Below are positions 6,314 through 8,421 of a stretch of 8,421 bases of DNA, piece after piece. The stretch comes from Actinomycetota bacterium. GTDB taxonomy: Bacteria > Actinomycetota > Humimicrobiia > Humimicrobiales > Humimicrobiaceae. Below the pieces are notes generated by a model that saw only the letters and a program-made list of their open reading frames with translations, was not told the DNA's origin and ran no database searches. The first letter of the stretch is position 1. Every line of letters starts with the position of its first letter. Position numbers and translations under genes: made by a program. The stretch lies in NCBI GenBank assembly GCA_003567835.1, contig PWYO01000269.1, positions 1 to 8,421 of the forward strand, written 5' to 3'.

Positions 6314-7309
6314 TTATACTTTCTTGGGCTGGCGGGCATAGAGCACCAGCAGCAGCAGCAAGACCGCACCGTATACGATTTGCCTTCCCGATTCACCAAA
6401 CCGGAAGGTAACCAGCAAGCTGGTGAGAGTGGTGAGGATAATCGAACCTGCCACTGCACCAACATAGCTGCCTGCGCCTCCAGCCAGCGATATGCCTCCT
6501 ATGACAATGGCTGCCACCGAAGGCAGGCCGTAATGTATGCCTAGATTCAAATTGGGATTGGTGACATACCCTAAAAGGATCATTCCCGAAAAAGCGGAAA
6601 ACATTCCGCTGAATCCGTAGGAAAACATCCTGATTTTTTTGGTATTGATGCCCAGCAGGTTGGAAGCCCGGTCATTGGTCCCAATGCCGTACAGGATTCT
6701 TCCTATGATGGTTTTTTTAAACAAAAACAGGACCACGATAATTACAAACACCCATATGAGAATAACCCAGGGTATACGCACCGCATACCCGCCTACATTG
6801 AATCGGATGGAGCCGCCTCCCAGCATCTGGAGCAATGGTGAGGCCCGGCCGGGCGGAAAACCATCGGTGATAAACAGCAAGCCGCCTTCCAGCACAATGC
6901 CCCAGGCCAGGGTCATAATCAGGGGTGCAATCCCCAGATAGGAAACACCTGCGCCATTTACCAGACCCAGGACAAAACCCAGGACCAGTACCGCGATCAA
7001 CGCGTAAAAAAAGTTGGAATCCCTGCCCATAAGGATCGCCGAAGAGGTGATGACCCCCACCGTGAGCATGGGCCCCACCGATAAGTCGATGCCTTCCTTG
7101 CCGGAGATGACCACAATGGTCTGGCCCAGGCAGAGCATCCCCAGGAAAAAGGATGTCTGCAGCACGGTCATAATGTGGTTAAAAGATGCAAATCCGGGAA
7201 CCGCGATCTGGCCAATCACAAATAGGGCGATCACGATGATATAGCTTATGGCTACCTTATCTTTGAAAATCTTTTTTGCAAAACCGCTCACATTGTCTAT
7301 TTTAGCCAT
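6314..7309 (-). CDS. CUT2 (ribose/inositol/AI-2 type) ABC transporter permease, second subunit
   Basis: Inner-membrane permease of 331 residues in the RbsC-like branched-chain/sugar superfamily (BPD_transp_2). Hallmarks are EGIDLSVG (72-79), LVNG (116-119), YGIGTNDRASNLLGI (207-221), the cytoplasmic coupling segment facing the ATPase, and AAIVIGGISLAGGAGSYVGA (266-285). Around eight to ten hydrophobic helices are visible. It probably forms a heterodimer with the permease encoded immediately upstream, because the two share layout and length but differ clearly in sequence. ATG at 7309 follows the upstream TAG by 12 bases, with AGGGGG 7 bases before it as the only Shine-Dalgarno-like element. 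Its stop lies 21 bases before the URO-D-family gene, linking transporter and methyltransferase in one transcript. Family members carry pentoses, hexoses, inositol, AI-2 or nucleosides; the substrate here is unknown. Confidence 0.92.
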   Translation of the reverse strand: MAKIDNVSGFAKKIFKDKVAISYIIVIALFVIGQIAVPGFASFNHIMTVLQTSFFLGMLCLGQTIVVISGKEGIDLSVGPMLTVGVITSSAILMGRDSNFFYALIAVLVLGFVLGLVNGAGVSYLGIAPLIMTLAWGIVLEGGLLFITDGFPPGRASPLLQMLGGGSIRFNVGGYAVRIPWVILIWVFVIIVVLFLFKKTIIGRILYGIGTNDRASNLLGINTKKIRMFSYGFSGMFSAFSGMILLGYVTNPNLNLGIHYGLPSVAAIVIGGISLAGGAGSYVGAVAGSIILTTLTSLLVTFRFGESGRQIVYGAVLLLLLVLYARQPKKV

Positions 7310-7321
7310 CTGGCAACCCCC

Positions 7322-8317
7322 CTATAGAATCTTATGGCTTGTTTCCCTTAATTTCGGAATGGTGGCTAAGCTAAGGGCAATAATAATGATCATGCCTCTT
7401 GCAAAGTTCTGGTATAAGGATGAAACACGCAGGTAAAATATGATATTGATGAGCAGCCCCAGGATCAAGGCGCCGATGATGGCCCCGGTAACACTGCCCT
7501 TGCCGCCCTTCAAAGAGATGCCTCCTATGACCACTGCCGCTACAGAATTCAGGGTATAGGCAGCGCCTGCCCGGGGATCCCCTATGGCTGTAGACAGAAG
7601 AAGGGAGACCCCTGCCAGGGCTATAAAAAATCCTGCAAACAAAAAGGCCATAACCTTGATATTGGCCACCTTGATTCCTGAAGAATAGGCGCCGTCTTCA
7701 TTGCCTCCCACCGCATAGATGTAGCGGTAGACCCCGGTACGCTTAAACAGCACCCATACCCCTATGCCGATGAGCAGAATGAATATGGGCACGGGTATAA
7801 AGCCCAATACATCCCCCCGGTACCATCTGTAGAAATAGCTGGGAACATAGCCTCCGGGCAGGGGCATGATGGTTAAAGCCACCCCAAAAAAAATCGCACT
7901 GGTGGCAAATGTGGCAATCAGGGGAGGCAGCCGCACAAACCCGATAATAGAGCCGTTAAAAAGCCCCAGGCCGATGGCGCATATGATGCCCAATGCCACC
8001 ACCAGGATCACATTGAAGATGGAATCGGTCATCATGGAAGCCATAATACAGGTCAAAAGAGACATGGCAGCACCCACAGAAAGGTCAAGGCTGCCTGATA
8101 ATATAATGATCCCCTGGGCCATGCTCACCAGGATCAAAGGGGTAAAAGTCATAAAATTTGATTTAATGGCGGAGTACGTAAAAAAATTCGGCTGTATGGA
8201 AGCATTGATAATAATCAGAAGCACCAGGACCACAAAGCCGGGAAAAGAAGGATCCCTGGTATAGTCCCGCAATGTTGCCTTAAATTGAAGTGATTTTTTA
8301 GCTTCGGTTCCTTTCAA
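7322..8317 (-). CDS. CUT2 (ribose/inositol/AI-2 type) ABC transporter permease, first subunit
   Basis: Inner-membrane permease of 331 residues, paralogous to its downstream neighbour. A charged cytoplasmic N-terminus (1-25) precedes the first helix. Landmarks are SGSLDLSVG (74-82, with Ser-Leu where most relatives have Gly-Ile), LFNGSIIGFVRLPPLIATFA (119-138), the coupling segment YAVGGNEDGAYSSGI (201-215), and AAVVIGGISLKGGKGSVTGA (260-279). It would form the transmembrane channel together with the second permease, energised by the ATPase whose 3' end lies 4 bases upstream. The start is TTG at 8317, preceded by AGGGTGA that overlaps the stop of the ATPase gene, implying translational coupling; the next Met in frame (residue 55) would delete the first helix. 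No periplasmic binding-protein gene is in view; it may lie upstream of the window. Confidence 0.92.
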   Translation of the reverse strand: MKGTEAKKSLQFKATLRDYTRDPSFPGFVVLVLLIIINASIQPNFFTYSAIKSNFMTFTPLILVSMAQGIIILSGSLDLSVGAAMSLLTCIMASMMTDSIFNVILVVALGIICAIGLGLFNGSIIGFVRLPPLIATFATSAIFFGVALTIMPLPGGYVPSYFYRWYRGDVLGFIPVPIFILLIGIGVWVLFKRTGVYRYIYAVGGNEDGAYSSGIKVANIKVMAFLFAGFFIALAGVSLLLSTAIGDPRAGAAYTLNSVAAVVIGGISLKGGKGSVTGAIIGALILGLLINIIFYLRVSSLYQNFARGMIIIIALSLATIPKLRETSHKIL

Positions 8318-8321
8318 AATA

Positions 8322-8421
8322 TCACCCTACCCTCAATGAAGACTTTATGAGTTTTTCATCACATATTTCTTCATTGCATATTTCTTCAACAAATTTGCCT
8401 TCAAACATGGTTATCACCCGG
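8322..8421 (-). CDS. ABC transporter ATP-binding protein of the RbsA type, C-terminal 32 residues only
   Basis: Only the last 32 codons and the TGA stop are inside the window; the gene begins beyond the right edge. The visible end (RVITMFEGKFVEEI, then NEEICDEKLIKSSLRVG) fits the end of RbsA/MglA-type ATPases, where a DRVLVM-x-EGRI strand is followed by a short helix with a -T-x-E-x-I/L-M- pattern. Its place directly before two CUT2 permeases supports this. RbsA-type ATPases normally consist of two fused nucleotide-binding domains of about 500 residues in total, so nearly all of the gene is missing from view. It would energise sugar-type uptake at the cytoplasmic face. Confidence 0.8.
   Translation of the reverse strand, partial: RVITMFEGKFVEEICNEEICDEKLIKSSLRVG

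Overview
The window carries only leftward (minus-strand) genes and looks like a chromosomal stretch of a strictly anaerobic bacterium, most likely a clostridial/Peptococcaceae-type Firmicute (acetogen or syntroph-like). The grounds are a corrinoid-dependent methyltransferase pair, purine-rich Shine-Dalgarno sequences (GAGGAGG, AGGAGG), three TTG starts among eight complete genes, and a consensus TATAAT promoter. Assignment to a genus is not possible from the sequence alone. Base composition and style look uniform across the window, and there are no transposases, tRNAs, rRNAs or CRISPR repeats.

Right half (8421 down to about 4200): one tightly packed operon. It holds the tail of a ribose-type (CUT2) ABC transporter ATPase, two different membrane permeases, a URO-D-fold methyltransferase-like enzyme, a 53-residue small ORF with a very strong ribosome binding site, and a cobalamin-binding (corrinoid) shuttle protein. 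It closes with a textbook intrinsic terminator. The likely logic is that a small sugar-like or polyol-like methylated compound is imported by the transporter, the URO-D-family protein moves its methyl group to the Co(I) corrinoid of the shuttle protein, and a second methyltransferase encoded elsewhere passes it to tetrahydrofolate. The substrate is unknown. The URO-D enzyme lacks the His-x-Cys...Cys zinc site of the MtaA/MtbA branch and instead shows Glu294-X20-His315, closer to what I recall for O-demethylase component I.

Left half (about 4132 down to 1): a second transcription unit for surface-polysaccharide export. A good sigma-A-type promoter precedes a secreted or membrane-anchored DUF4214 protein. 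A second promoter with an extended -10 may feed the next three genes: a coiled-coil SAM methyltransferase resembling O-antigen chain-terminating enzymes, a Wzm-type ABC-2 permease, and a Wzt-type ATPase with a C-terminal glycan-binding domain that runs off the left edge. The last three are almost contiguous (0 to 2 bases between them). The combination suggests a polymer whose length may be set by terminal methylation and whose cap is read by the Wzt C-terminal domain.

There is no gene-free stretch longer than 300 bases. The longest spacer (4060-4249) holds the terminator of the first operon and the promoter of the second.
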